Assembly (NCBI RefSeq): GCF_003254115.1
Contig: NZ_QKZV01000001.1
Location: 217,585-281,584 of the forward strand
Length of the DNA: 64,000 nucleotides
Direction: 5' to 3'
DNA from: Hydrotalea sandarakina
GTDB lineage: Bacteria > Bacteroidota > Bacteroidia > Chitinophagales > Chitinophagaceae
Positions 27,373 through 36,311 of this stretch are shown piece by piece. The notes under the pieces are model-generated. The model did not search any database and had not been told where the DNA came from. It saw only the letters and a list, made by a program, of their open reading frames with translations. The translations under genes and the position numbers were made by a program. How positions within the stretch are numbered: the stretch's first letter is position 1; each line of letters begins with the position of its first letter.

Positions 27373-28605
27373 ATGGCGTTAAACATAGTTTGGATTGCAT
27401 TTTTTTTGATTGCCTTTTTGATTGCATTATATAAGCTTATTTTTTTACATGACACCGAAATTTTTAAAACTTTGGTAGATGGTATGTTTGATACTGCCAA
27501 AGGTTCGGTAATTGATGTTGCTTTTCCTTTAGCAGGTACAATGGTATTTTTTTTAGGATTGATGAATATTGCCGAAAGGGCAGGTGCTATTCGCTTTTTA
27601 TCGCGAATTTTAAATCCTTTTATGAAGCGATTGTTTCCCGGTGTTCCGGCAGGGCATCCGGCCATGGGTGAAATGGTTATGAATTTTTCTGCCAATATGT
27701 TGGGTTTAGACAATGCTGCAACACCTTTTGGACTTAAGGCCATGGAAAGCCTGCAAACCTTGAATCCTGAAAAAGAAAAAGCAACGAATGCACAAATCAT
27801 GTTTTTGGTGCTGCATACCAGTGGTTTAACCTTAATTCCTTTATCAATTTTAACTTATCGCTTAGCTGCAGGTTCTCATGAACCGGCCAGTGTATTTATA
27901 CCTTGTGTGTTAGCTACAGTAGCCGCTACTTTAGCTTCAATTATTATTGTTGGATTTTGGCAAAAACTTAAATGGGATTGGGTGTTAGTGGTTTGGCTTA
28001 CGGGTTTATTGGTAATAATGGCTGCCTTATTGTTTTGGGTGAATGCCTTGTCGGCCACTGATAAAGCCGTATTTAGTAAAATATCGGGAAATTTTTTGCT
28101 ATTACTGATTGTTGTGTTGATTATAGTTGGTGGATTATGGAAAAAAATTAATGTATTTGATGCGTTTATTGATGGTGCCAAAAATGGTTTTGATGTTATT
28201 TTGAAAATTATTCCCTATTTGGTAGGCATGTTGGTGGCAATAAGGGTATTTAGAGATAGTGGCGCATTGAATTATGTAGTGAACGCTTTAACACATGGTA
28301 TTCAAATGTTGGGAATTAATGCTGATTTTACGCCTGCACTTCCTGTGGCCATTATGAAACCGTTTAGTGGAAGCGGTGCCAGGGGATTAATGCTTGATGT
28401 AATGCAAACACATGGCGCCGATTCATTTGTGGGTAGAATGGCTTCAACCTTTCAAGGCTCGGCCGATACTACTTTTTATATTATAGCTTTATATTTTGGC
28501 AGCGTTGGAATTAAAAAAGTACGGTATGCGATTTGGGCAGGTATGTTGGCCGATTTTATTGGGGTAATCGTAGCCATTTTGATTGGATACATCTTTTTCA
28601 AATGA
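27373..28605 (+). CDS. SpmA-SpmB fusion, nucleoside-recognition (Gate) membrane protein
   Basis: A 410-residue multi-span membrane protein. The first half resembles spore maturation protein A (FPLAGTMVFFLGLMNIAERAG, MNFSANMLGLDNAATPFGLKAM). The second half, from about residue 225, resembles SpmB (IDGAKNGFDVILKIIPYLVGML, PFSGSGARGLMLD, TFQGSADTTFYIIALYFGSVGI). Both carry the Gate/nucleoside-recognition fold. The fusion is common in Bacteroidota, which do not sporulate, so the name reflects ancestry only; the transported substrate is unknown. It ends nine bases before the convergent neighbour. Confidence 0.88.
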   Translation: MALNIVWIAFFLIAFLIALYKLIFLHDTEIFKTLVDGMFDTAKGSVIDVAFPLAGTMVFFLGLMNIAERAGAIRFLSRILNPFMKRLFPGVPAGHPAMGEMVMNFSANMLGLDNAATPFGLKAMESLQTLNPEKEKATNAQIMFLVLHTSGLTLIPLSILTYRLAAGSHEPASVFIPCVLATVAATLASIIIVGFWQKLKWDWVLVVWLTGLLVIMAALLFWVNALSATDKAVFSKISGNFLLLLIVVLIIVGGLWKKINVFDAFIDGAKNGFDVILKIIPYLVGMLVAIRVFRDSGALNYVVNALTHGIQMLGINADFTPALPVAIMKPFSGSGARGLMLDVMQTHGADSFVGRMASTFQGSADTTFYIIALYFGSVGIKKVRYAIWAGMLADFIGVIVAILIGYIFFK

Positions 28606-28614
28606 TATTTGTTG

Positions 28615-29970
28615 CTATTGAACCGTAATTTCTTTCGTGCCTAAAATGCTGTAGCCTTTATCGCGATACACTAATTGATATTTTCCCGGAAATAGGTACA
28701 GATAATAAAACCCGTTTTCGGCATTTACAAAAGTTTGGTCTGCCGGAACATAAATACCTTCTTCTTTATCGCCCCATTCATTTTTATAATAGGCTTGTAC
28801 AAAAAATAATGCCTGATAGGCAGGCGATACCGGCACTTCTTTTCTGGTAGCATCAATATTATACCAAACAGGTCTTCCGTCTAAATATTTGGTAGGTGGG
28901 TGCACAACATACAAATCATAAATCCCCGAATCTAAAAACTGAACGGGTAAATTATTACGCAAAGGTATTACCGTTTGTTTAATATGGTGTTTATCAACAA
29001 AGGCCGCATAAAATAATCGGCCATAGTCTGAATTGCTGCCTTCTGTCATTTCAGTTTGGTCAATACTTAATATTTTGTTACCGGTGAAATATTGTAAATA
29101 AACTGCCATTGGAATGTTGTGCTTATCGTAAGCAAGTTTTGTAGTATGTTCATTTCCAGCTAAAACAATTAATTTTTCTCCGGGATGTTGTTTGATAAAA
29201 TTAGATAAATGAACAGCCTGCATTGAATCGCGTTGGTTAGCATTTAGTTTAGTAGCATTTTCATCTTCATAAGGTAAAAGCGTAAAGCCTAATTGCAGTG
29301 CCTGTCTTACCAATTCACCGCAAATAGGCTCAGCAGTATAGTAACCTGTTTGCACAGTCAATTGCTTTAATGAAGCGTTTTTATAAGGGTTCAATGTTTC
29401 CATTGCTAAATATTTAAAACCCTGTTCATGTAAGTCGCGTAACATGGATAAAAGGAATGCTCTATGTTGGGGCTTACTATGTGTTTCATTAAACAATACA
29501 ATAGTATGTTTGGCGGTTTGCTGCAGTAAATAAGGAATGGCCGGCATTAACTGAATATTCTTCAACTTTTCAACATCATGTAAGGCCGTATCGACGTATT
29601 TATTGGGTAACATGTCATAAGCCTGTTCTTGGTAATACAAAGCCGACTGATAATCGCCGGCAAAAGCTAAAGCTTGTGCCAAATCTTCATTATATGCCTG
29701 TAATCCATGGTTATCTATCAATGCATCTTTATAGCCAAAAGCTTTGTACAAAGGTTTAAAATAATTTAAACGCCCTTTTTCCAGCATAGAAAGAAATGGG
29801 TTGGTAGTATCTGTTACCAGTTGTTTATTTTGCTGAATAAAATGTTGCAAATCGGTTAATGCGGTAGTGGCTTTGCGTTGTGCCAATAAATGGTTGATGC
29901 TGCAACACATCAATAACAATAGGATGAAATGGTATTTGAAATAATTTTTTGCCAATGAGTTTGAGCGCAT
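28615..29970 (-). CDS. Exported protein with ChaN/erythromycin-esterase-like domain
   Basis: A 451-residue product from ATG 29970 with a signal peptide (region ILLLLMCCSINHLLAQ). It has a TPR-like N-terminal part (about 75-130). The central domain has TIVLFNETHSKPQHRAFL, LAMETLNPY and LIVLAGNEHTTK, a Glu-His arrangement seen in the ChaN/TIKI/EreA-type fold. The C-terminal 120 residues look like a carbohydrate- or cargo-facing extension. The exact activity is unknown. An in-frame ATG 16 codons upstream (30018) would spoil the signal peptide, so was not used. Confidence 0.6.
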   Translation of the reverse strand: MRSNSLAKNYFKYHFILLLLMCCSINHLLAQRKATTALTDLQHFIQQNKQLVTDTTNPFLSMLEKGRLNYFKPLYKAFGYKDALIDNHGLQAYNEDLAQALAFAGDYQSALYYQEQAYDMLPNKYVDTALHDVEKLKNIQLMPAIPYLLQQTAKHTIVLFNETHSKPQHRAFLLSMLRDLHEQGFKYLAMETLNPYKNASLKQLTVQTGYYTAEPICGELVRQALQLGFTLLPYEDENATKLNANQRDSMQAVHLSNFIKQHPGEKLIVLAGNEHTTKLAYDKHNIPMAVYLQYFTGNKILSIDQTEMTEGSNSDYGRLFYAAFVDKHHIKQTVIPLRNNLPVQFLDSGIYDLYVVHPPTKYLDGRPVWYNIDATRKEVPVSPAYQALFFVQAYYKNEWGDKEEGIYVPADQTFVNAENGFYYLYLFPGKYQLVYRDKGYSILGTKEITVQ

Positions 29971-30069
29971 GTATGAATATTGATTGGGTATAAAATAGAT
30001 CTGCAATGTTACAGGCATTTGTAGCCTAATGTTCCTGCAGAATACTTTTTAACATTTTTATTTAGTTGC

Positions 30070-30765
30070 TTATTGGGCAAAAATTTTGTTTAAGATGTTG
30101 GGTAATTGTGGCACACCTAAAGTTGCCGGTTGTTCAATGGTAATAAATTGCTGGCTGTTAGGGAAATTAGGAATTTTTTTATCTATTACAATTATGGGGG
30201 AATCAGCAGCAACATAATGAATAAGTCCTGCTGCCGGATACACTTGTAATGAAGTACCTATTATAACAAAAACATCTGCTTCTGCAACCACGGCAGCGGC
30301 TTGTGGTAATAAAGGTACTTCCTCATTAAACCATACTATGAAAGGCCTTAATTGGGAACCATCTTCCGCTAAATCGCCCAAATTGATATCGCCGGTAATT
30401 GGAAAAGTAACTTGTGGATTTGCCACACTACGCATTTTAAAAATTTCACCATGCAAGTGTATTACTTTATTACTACCGGCTCGTTCATGCAAATCGTCAA
30501 TATTTTGTGTGATAATCGTTACAGCATATTTGTTTTGCAATTCGGCTAAAGCAATGTGTGCAGCATTGGGTTTTGCCTTGGCTATTTCTCTTCTACGTTG
30601 GTTATAAAAATCGAGTACCAATTTTGGATTTTTAGCGAAGCCTTCAGGAGTGGCTACTTCCTGTATAGAATAACCATTCCATAAACCATCGATATCTCTA
30701 AACGTTTTTAATCCGCTTTCGGCACTTATACCTGCTCCGGTTAATATGACAATGTTGGGTTGCAT
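30070..30765 (-). CDS. cobB: Sirtuin-type NAD-dependent protein deacylase lacking zinc cysteines
   Basis: Removes acyl groups from lysines using NAD. The 231-residue protein has GAGISAESGLKTFR (NAD loop), TQNIDDLHERAG, the catalytic His105 in HLHGE, and IGTSLQVYPAAGL. Tyr54 and Arg57 in FYNQRRR match the Tyr/Arg pair that recognises succinyl- and malonyl-lysine in E. coli CobB and SIRT5. The small zinc module normally has four cysteines; here the region 108-140 has none, and the whole protein contains no cysteine. Desuccinylase preference is inferred. It is 30 bases downstream of the EVE gene on the same strand. Confidence 0.93.
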   Translation of the reverse strand: MQPNIVILTGAGISAESGLKTFRDIDGLWNGYSIQEVATPEGFAKNPKLVLDFYNQRRREIAKAKPNAAHIALAELQNKYAVTIITQNIDDLHERAGSNKVIHLHGEIFKMRSVANPQVTFPITGDINLGDLAEDGSQLRPFIVWFNEEVPLLPQAAAVVAEADVFVIIGTSLQVYPAAGLIHYVAADSPIIVIDKKIPNFPNSQQFITIEQPATLGVPQLPNILNKIFAQ

Positions 30766-30795
30766 GGTAAAACGGATAACAACAATGGTAATACG

Positions 30796-31215
30796 TTATT
30801 TTTTCAATTTTGTTTCACTTAATTCTAGAATAACTTTCCATTCATCCGGTTTTACTGTTTGTACGGAAAGCCTACCTAAGCGAACCAAGTCCATATTTTG
30901 CAAACGTTCATCGGCTTTAACTTGAGCCAGGGTAACAGGTTTGTTCAGCTTTTGATAGGGTTTTAAATCAACTACTACCCAAGCTGGTTCGGGAGTTGTG
31001 GGGTCTTGATAATGTTCTTTAATAACCTGTGCTATGCCCACAATGGCTAAACCTTCATTGCTATGATACCATAAAACAAGGTCGCCTTTTTTCATGGCTT
31101 TTAAATTGTTGCGAGCTCCGTAATTACGAACACCATCCCAAAATGTTTGTCCGTCTTTTTCAAATTGTTCCCAACTGTATTTAAAGGGTTCTGATTTTAC
31201 TAACCAGTATTGCAT
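30796..31215 (-). CDS. EVE domain protein
   Basis: A 139-residue stand-alone EVE domain: YWLVKSEPFKYSWEQFEKDG, WDGVRNYGARNNLKAMKKGDLVLWYHS, GIAQVIKE and WVVVDLKP are family hallmarks. EVE is a PUA-like fold that binds modified bases in nucleic acids; stand-alone bacterial forms are of unclear function, and fused forms occur in modification-dependent restriction. It lies between lutA-like and cobB genes with spacings of 23 and 30 bases, so is probably part of a minus-strand operon. Confidence 0.93.
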   Translation of the reverse strand: MQYWLVKSEPFKYSWEQFEKDGQTFWDGVRNYGARNNLKAMKKGDLVLWYHSNEGLAIVGIAQVIKEHYQDPTTPEPAWVVVDLKPYQKLNKPVTLAQVKADERLQNMDLVRLGRLSVQTVKPDEWKVILELSETKLKK

Positions 31216-31238
31216 AAATTAAATTGTTTAATTAATGT

Positions 31239-31958
31239 TTACCAGCCGCTGGCCAAAACATCGGCTAAGTGCATAACCTGAATGGGTTTCTGTTGAAAAT
31301 TGATAATGCCTTGTAAATGCATTAAACAACTCATATCGGTGCTAATAATATATTCGGCTTCTGTGGCTAGTGCATTCACTATTTTTTGATCACCCATGGC
31401 AGCGCTAATCGGTTCAAATTTAACGGCGAAGGTACCACCAAACCCGCAGCAGGTTTCAACATCATTCATTTCAACCAATTGTAACCCTTGTACATGGCTC
31501 AATAGTTTTCTGGGTTCTTGTTTAATATTGCATTCTCTTAATGCGGCACAACTATCGTGGTAAGTAACTTTTGCCGGAAAGCTGGCACCAAGGTCTTCTA
31601 CGCCCATAACATTTACCAAAAAGTCACTCAACTCAAATACCTTTTCCGATAAAGTTTTTACGTGATTATGTAAGGAAGTGTTGTTGAATAAAGTGGGATA
31701 ATAATTTATTACGAATCCAATGCAACTGGCACTGGGCGCAACAATAAAATCATTACCGGCAAAATCTTTTACAAATTTGGAACATACTTCTTTTGCTTCG
31801 CCTCTAAAACCGGCATTGAAAGCAGGTTGTCCACAACAAGTTTGTTCCGTATTATATTGTACGGTACAGCCTACTTTTTGCAGCACTTTTACCATGTTAA
31901 ATCCAACTTGCGGAAAAAGTTGGTCAATAAAACAAGGTATAAACAATTGCACATTCAT
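31239..31958 (-). CDS. LutA/YkgE-type CCG-domain protein
   Basis: A 239-residue (Fe-S)-cluster-handling protein with two cysteine-rich CCG modules: TCCGQPAFNAGF near residue 40 and TCCGFGGTFAVK near 165, plus YHDSCAALRE. These define LutA (YkgE, LldE), a subunit of the LutABC L-lactate oxidation complex. The partner genes lutB and lutC are not in this window, so the lactate role is inferred from family only; it might instead serve another heterodisulfide-type redox reaction. Confidence 0.85.
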   Translation of the reverse strand: MNVQLFIPCFIDQLFPQVGFNMVKVLQKVGCTVQYNTEQTCCGQPAFNAGFRGEAKEVCSKFVKDFAGNDFIVAPSASCIGFVINYYPTLFNNTSLHNHVKTLSEKVFELSDFLVNVMGVEDLGASFPAKVTYHDSCAALRECNIKQEPRKLLSHVQGLQLVEMNDVETCCGFGGTFAVKFEPISAAMGDQKIVNALATEAEYIISTDMSCLMHLQGIINFQQKPIQVMHLADVLASGW

Positions 31959-31979
31959 TGCCTGTTATTTTGCTAAAAT

Positions 31980-32471
31980 TCAAATTGTTTGTTGTTGAAT
32001 TTTACGGTTTAAATCAATCATTTTAATAGCAGTTATGGCAGCTTCTTCGCCCTTATGGCCGTGTTTGCCACCAATACGTTCAATCGCTTGCTGATTATTT
32101 TCAACTGTTAAAACACCAAATATAACCGGTTTGTTGTGGGTTAAATTCAGTTGTAATATTCCTTCAGTAACGTATTTGCATACATAATCAAAATGGGGAG
32201 TATCACCACGAATAACGGTACCTAATGCAATATAAGCGTCGGGTTGGTTATTAGAGGTTTGAATATGTTGTTGAATAGCAAATGGTATTTCAACAGCACC
32301 GGGTACAATAATCGTTTGAAAACGAATATTGTTATCCTTAAAAATGCGTATGCAGCCATTTTCCAATTCATCAACAATTGATGCATTCCATTCGGTTTTT
32401 ACCAATAGTACAAAGGCATCCTTAATTACGGGGATGCCTTTGTGCAATAACGAGTTTCCGGGTGTAGCCAT
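31980..32471 (-). CDS. ribH: 6,7-dimethyl-8-ribityllumazine synthase
   Basis: Penultimate enzyme of riboflavin synthesis; condenses ribitylamino-uracil with dihydroxybutanone phosphate. The 163-residue protein has VPGAVEIPFAIQ, ALGTVIRGDTPHFDYVCKYVTEGI (with the phosphate-binding and catalytic His region) and PVIFGVLTVENNQQAIER. It is the only rib gene here. Its ATG overlaps the stop of the upstream TPR gene by one base (TAATG on the minus strand), so the two are probably translationally coupled. Confidence 0.96.
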   Translation of the reverse strand: MATPGNSLLHKGIPVIKDAFVLLVKTEWNASIVDELENGCIRIFKDNNIRFQTIIVPGAVEIPFAIQQHIQTSNNQPDAYIALGTVIRGDTPHFDYVCKYVTEGILQLNLTHNKPVIFGVLTVENNQQAIERIGGKHGHKGEEAAITAIKMIDLNRKIQQQTI

Positions 32472-33160
32472 TAGTTAACGCTTAAATCATTTTTTTCAAT
32501 GCTTAACCGGTAAATGTATTTATCGGCCTGAAGACCTTTATCGGTTTGCGGATATTTTTCTTTAATTTCTTTGTATAATTCTATGGCATCCTTGGTTTTA
32601 CCAAGTGTTTCGCTTAATAAGCCTGCACGGAACAAATATTCTGATGAAGAGAATGCATCTTTAGGAAAAGTAGCACCTGCTTTTTTATAATCTTTAATTG
32701 CATCTTCATTTTTGCCTAATTCAGCTTCAGCATCAGCTAAAGCACCATAGGCAGCCATTTGAATTTGTGGAGCACCGGTTGAAAATTCTTTCAAGTATTT
32801 AACTGCATTGGCAAAATCGCCCAATTTTAAATAACTAATACCGGCATAATATTTTGCAAGATCGGCTGTTTTTGTTCCATCAAAGTTTTTAATGATATAT
32901 AAAACACCTTTGTTAAATCCATCGCCATTCAATACTAGGTTAGATGAATCTTGTGCAAAATATTCTTGTGCTTTGTAAATAGCTTCTGCCGCTTTTTCTT
33001 CTTTTGGCTTAACAATATATTGGTTGTAACCATACCATCCGCCTACAACAACTATAATAGCAATGGCAGCAATAATAATTTGCTTAGCATATTTTTTTCC
33101 AAAAAATTCTGCTTGTAATAATGGGTCGCTGTGAGTTGGTTGTTGTTTATGTTCACTCAT
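32471..33160 (-). CDS. Membrane-anchored TPR protein (YfgM-like)
   Basis: A 229-residue protein with one transmembrane helix (about residues 28-48, IIIAAIAIIVVVGGWYGY) and then tetratricopeptide repeats (DLAKYYAGISYLKLGDFANAVKYLKEF, AYGALADAEAELGKNEDAIKDYKKA). The layout matches YfgM-like proteins that help secretory chaperones, or a general Bacteroidota TPR family. It lies 43 bases after pdhA and overlaps ribH. The actual partner is unknown. Confidence 0.8.
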   Translation of the reverse strand: MSEHKQQPTHSDPLLQAEFFGKKYAKQIIIAAIAIIVVVGGWYGYNQYIVKPKEEKAAEAIYKAQEYFAQDSSNLVLNGDGFNKGVLYIIKNFDGTKTADLAKYYAGISYLKLGDFANAVKYLKEFSTGAPQIQMAAYGALADAEAELGKNEDAIKDYKKAGATFPKDAFSSSEYLFRAGLLSETLGKTKDAIELYKEIKEKYPQTDKGLQADKYIYRLSIEKNDLSVN

Positions 33161-33203
33161 TACTAATGTGGGTTTATTTGTGATTGTTCTTTTAAAATTT
33201 TAA

Positions 33204-34199
33204 TTAATCAATGTCAAAAGCATAGTGGTCATTGTGGTAAACATCTTTATAAACTTCACTTGCATCCGGGAAAGGACTTTCTTCTGCAAATTGAACAGAT
33301 GCTTCTACAACTTGTGCTATTTTCGCATCAATGGCATTAATTTCTTCCTGCGTAGCAAACTTATTATTTAAAATGGTCTGCATTACTTTATGAATGGGGT
33401 CTTGATTTTTGTATTCATCAACCTCTTCTTTGGTACGATATTTTTGCGGGTCGGAAATAGAGTGTCCTTTATAACGGTAAGTTTTCATTTCCAATAAAGT
33501 TGGTCCGCCACCTTCACGGGCACGCTTAACAGCACGGGCAACTGCTTCATGTACATCTTCGGGGTTCATACCATCTACTTTGTCACCGGGCATATCGTAG
33601 CTATCGGCTAATTTGTAAATGTCAATTACGTTTGAAGTACGTTGTACAGAAGTACCCATGGCATAATGGTTGTTTTCACAAATAAAAACTACGGGTAATT
33701 TCCACAACATAGCCAGGTTAAAAGTTTCGTGTAAAATACCTTGACGCGCTGCACCATCGCCAAAGAAACATAAAGCTACATTGTTAGTGCCTTTGTATTG
33801 TTCGGCGAATGCTAATCCTGCACCGGTAGCAATTTGAGCACCTACAATACCATGTCCGCCAAAAAATTTATGTTCAACACTAAAAAAGTGCATACTACCA
33901 CCTTTACCTTTTGAACAGCCTGTTGCTTTTCCATATAACTCGGCCATGCAAGCATTGGGTGATACACCTTTCGCTAACGCCCATCCATGATCGCGATAAC
34001 CGGTTACAAATGGATCATCGGGCGTGGTGGCAGTCATACAGCCGGCAGCTATTGCTTCCTGACCAACGTATGCATGGAAAAATCCTCTAATTTTTCCTGC
34101 CATCTTATACATTTCCTCGGCTTTTAATTCAAACTGACGAATTAATTGCATTAACTCGTACCAATACAGGTATGTTTCTTTCGTAAATTTTGTTGCCAC
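33204..34199 (-). CDS. pdhA: Pyruvate dehydrogenase E1 alpha subunit
   Basis: Thiamine-diphosphate decarboxylase half of the pyruvate dehydrogenase E1. The 331-residue protein shows GFFHAYVGQEAIAAG, GYRDHGWALAKG, KGKGGSMHFF and the TPP-binding stretch FFGDGAARQGILHETFNLAMLW...ENN. The Ser-containing loop is TYRYKGHSISDPQKYR. The start is GTG at 34199: the product MATKFTKETYLYWY aligns with the usual beginning, the next in-frame ATG is 16 codons inside, and a promoter box lies just upstream. The E1 beta gene is not adjacent, unlike in many genomes. Confidence 0.95.
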   Translation of the reverse strand: MATKFTKETYLYWYELMQLIRQFELKAEEMYKMAGKIRGFFHAYVGQEAIAAGCMTATTPDDPFVTGYRDHGWALAKGVSPNACMAELYGKATGCSKGKGGSMHFFSVEHKFFGGHGIVGAQIATGAGLAFAEQYKGTNNVALCFFGDGAARQGILHETFNLAMLWKLPVVFICENNHYAMGTSVQRTSNVIDIYKLADSYDMPGDKVDGMNPEDVHEAVARAVKRAREGGGPTLLEMKTYRYKGHSISDPQKYRTKEEVDEYKNQDPIHKVMQTILNNKFATQEEINAIDAKIAQVVEASVQFAEESPFPDASEVYKDVYHNDHYAFDID

Positions 34200-34219
34200 T
34201 GCTACTAAATTTTGAGGGG

Positions 34220-34227
34220 CAAATATA
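34220..34227 (-). promoter_or_regulatory. -7 promoter box of pdhA
   Basis: The minus strand reads TATATTTG, an exact TAnnTTTG box. The predicted start site leaves a leader of about 13 bases before the GTG start, supporting that start. Confidence 0.45.
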
Positions 34228-34264
34228 GCACTTACTATGTAAAATAAATGGGTAATATTTTACA

Positions 34265-34292
34265 CCCTAAATTCAAAAAGTTGAATTTAGGG
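34265..34292. terminator. Hairpin after the MFS transporter gene
   Basis: A perfect 12-bp stem (34265-34276 with 34281-34292) with a 4-base loop lies downstream of the MFS gene stop. It has no proper T tract on the minus strand (TGTAAAATATT follows), so it may be an RNA-stabilising or weak termination hairpin. Confidence 0.4.
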
Positions 34293-34330
34293 ATGTTTTA
34301 ATTTTAAATAGGTCTTCATTAAAATGTTTA

Positions 34331-35554
34331 TTAACTATGTTTCTTTTCAGCTTTTAGTGTCCGATAGGCTAATAAAGTGCTGATGAATGTAAGCAAAGCG
34401 CCCAATAACATAGCAGCACCCGGGAAATGAATGGGTGCTTTGGGTGAAGTAAAGTAAGCAAAAATGTGTGTCATCATTAAGGGTCCAACTATGGAAGTTG
34501 CACTCATTAAACTGGTTAAAGCACCTTGTAACTCGCCTTGTTCATTAGCAGGTACATGGCCGGAAATGAGTCCTTGTATAGAAGGGCCGGCAATACCACC
34601 CAAAGCATAGGGAATCATAAATACAAACATCATCCAGGTAGTGGATGCAAATGCAAACAATAAAAATCCTATGGCATATAAACTTAGGCCCACGTACACA
34701 CTTTTTTCCTGCCCCAATTTGGGTATTATGGCACGAATTAATACTCCTTGTACTAAGCCAACAATTAATCCAATAAAACCGAGTGAGTAACCAACCATGC
34801 GCTCATCCCAACCAAATTTGCTCATGGTATAATAATTCCAACAACTTTGCACTGCATGGCCGGCAATGTATAAAAGGGTTATGGAAAACACCAAACCGGA
34901 AATAACCGGGTATTTTTTTAGTTGTAATAATGAGCCCATTGGGTTGGCTCTTTTCCATTCAAATTTTCTTCTGCTATGAGCCGGTAATGATTCCGGTAGA
35001 ATAAAAAAACCATATATCCAATTCAAGAATGCCAATACAGCTGCAGCAAAAAATGGAACTCTGGGACCATAATGACCTAAAATGCCTCCTAAAACCGGGC
35101 CAATGATGAAGCCTAAACCAAATGCAGCTCCAATCATACCAAAATTTTGTGCTCTTTTTTCGGGCGTGCTAATGTCTGCAATGTAGGCCGAGGCCGTAGT
35201 AAAGCTGCCACCGGTAATGCCCGCAATAAATCGCCCTACAAATAACCAAAAAATGTTCGGTGCAAAACCTTGTAACAAATAATCCATTCCAAAACCAAAC
35301 AATGAAAATAGCAGAATGGGGCGTCTTCCATACCTATCGCTTAAGTTCCCTAAAATAGGAGAACATACAAATTGCATAATGGCATAAACAAATAAAAGCC
35401 ATCCCCCGTAATTAGAGGCTTGGCTTAAATTGCCATGAATTAATTGTTCAATTAATTTGGGAAGCACCGGAATAATAATTCCGAAACCTGTAACATCAAT
35501 TAAAAGTGTAATGAAAATAAAACCTAATGCAGCTTGCTTTTGTTGCTTGGCCAT
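34331..35554 (-). CDS. MFS efflux transporter, TetA/TCR type
   Basis: A 407-residue, 12-helix major-facilitator protein. Its N-terminal signature [23 protein letters not shown] and motif [15 protein letters not shown] place it in the DHA1 Tet/TCR group. [23 protein letters not shown] and [12 protein letters not shown] agree. Members export tetracyclines or other drugs with proton exchange; chromosomal copies in Bacteroidota usually have unknown substrates, so resistance is not claimed. The frame continues to a TTG at 35575, but ATG 35554 ([12 protein letters not shown]) is the better start. Confidence 0.9.
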   Translation of the reverse strand: MAKQQKQAALGFIFITLLIDVTGFGIIIPVLPKLIEQLIHGNLSQASNYGGWLLFVYAIMQFVCSPILGNLSDRYGRRPILLFSLFGFGMDYLLQGFAPNIFWLFVGRFIAGITGGSFTTASAYIADISTPEKRAQNFGMIGAAFGLGFIIGPVLGGILGHYGPRVPFFAAAVLAFLNWIYGFFILPESLPAHSRRKFEWKRANPMGSLLQLKKYPVISGLVFSITLLYIAGHAVQSCWNYYTMSKFGWDERMVGYSLGFIGLIVGLVQGVLIRAIIPKLGQEKSVYVGLSLYAIGFLLFAFASTTWMMFVFMIPYALGGIAGPSIQGLISGHVPANEQGELQGALTSLMSATSIVGPLMMTHIFAYFTSPKAPIHFPGAAMLLGALLTFISTLLAYRTLKAEKKHS

Positions 35555-35608
35555 ATTCTTATTAATGTGGCGCAAAGTAACTGCAATTTGCTAATAATAA
35601 AGGGAATT

Positions 35609-36094
35609 TTACACTGTTATTACTTCTTTTTCTTTGGGTTGGGAAGACTCTATTAATTCATTCAAATTAATATGTTGAATTAAAGCGTCTTCTAAAATAT
35701 TAGCAAATGTGTTCAGATATTCAATTACATCTTCACGTTTGTTTTTTTGAAGCCACCGAAAACCACCGGGTAAATGGTCCAGTACAGTTCGATCTTCTAA
35801 ATATTCAATGTTGTGAATGTCTGTTGGAGTTAGGCCTAAATCCTGCAACTTTTTCAATAATAAATTTACAGGCGTATTCGATGTTGGGCAAAATTCTTCT
35901 GCCAATTCGGTCCATTCACCCCAGCCGGTATGTGCATAAGTTAAAATTTCCTCTTTACTTAATTGGGTGGTTACCTGAATTAGGTTGCCACAATTGCAGG
36001 TGCCATGATTGCCCCACGCATATGGTGCACCATTTGCTAAATTTTCGGCTGTTTTGCGAAGTGCATTAATTAGTTCAATGGATGGTTTTGCCAT
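35609..36094 (-). CDS. Conserved-looking protein of unknown function
   Basis: A 161-residue soluble protein, no signal peptide or membrane helix. A Cys pair in GTCNCGNLIQ near residue 33 and a later Cys in EEFCPTSN could bind metal. The C-terminus is helical (YLNTFANILEDALIQHINLNELI). I do not recognise it. It lies upstream of the MFS gene on the same strand, with 54 bases between. Confidence 0.65.
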   Translation of the reverse strand: MAKPSIELINALRKTAENLANGAPYAWGNHGTCNCGNLIQVTTQLSKEEILTYAHTGWGEWTELAEEFCPTSNTPVNLLLKKLQDLGLTPTDIHNIEYLEDRTVLDHLPGGFRWLQKNKREDVIEYLNTFANILEDALIQHINLNELIESSQPKEKEVITV

Positions 36095-36252
36095 AACAAA
36101 TATTATTTGGATAGAAAATGTAGTATAAAAAATTTTTTAAATAAATTTTCTGTAATTTGAAATTACGCACCGGTTAACGATGGTTATAATTTTGTTGAGC
36201 CTGTGCCTTGAAATATTCAAACACTAAAAAACAAAATAAGTTTTTGCTCATA

Positions 36253-36290
36253 AAAAAAGCATTACCGAATAATTACAGTAATGCTTTTTT
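36253..36290 (-). terminator. Terminator of the lipoprotein operon
   Basis: A 13-bp perfect stem (36253-36265 with 36278-36290) has a T run on the minus strand. It ends the run of minus-strand genes from 39868 to 36312, and the A/T symmetry lets it work in both directions. The rest of 36095-36311 shows no gene. Confidence 0.85.
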
Positions 36291-36311
36291 GGGTTATTTA
36301 AGTGTTTGTAA

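Noticed and set aside
34331-35554. Calling the MFS gene a tetracycline-resistance determinant
   Set aside because: The TCR-type motifs are shared by many chromosomal exporters with other or unknown substrates, and there is no mobile-element context.
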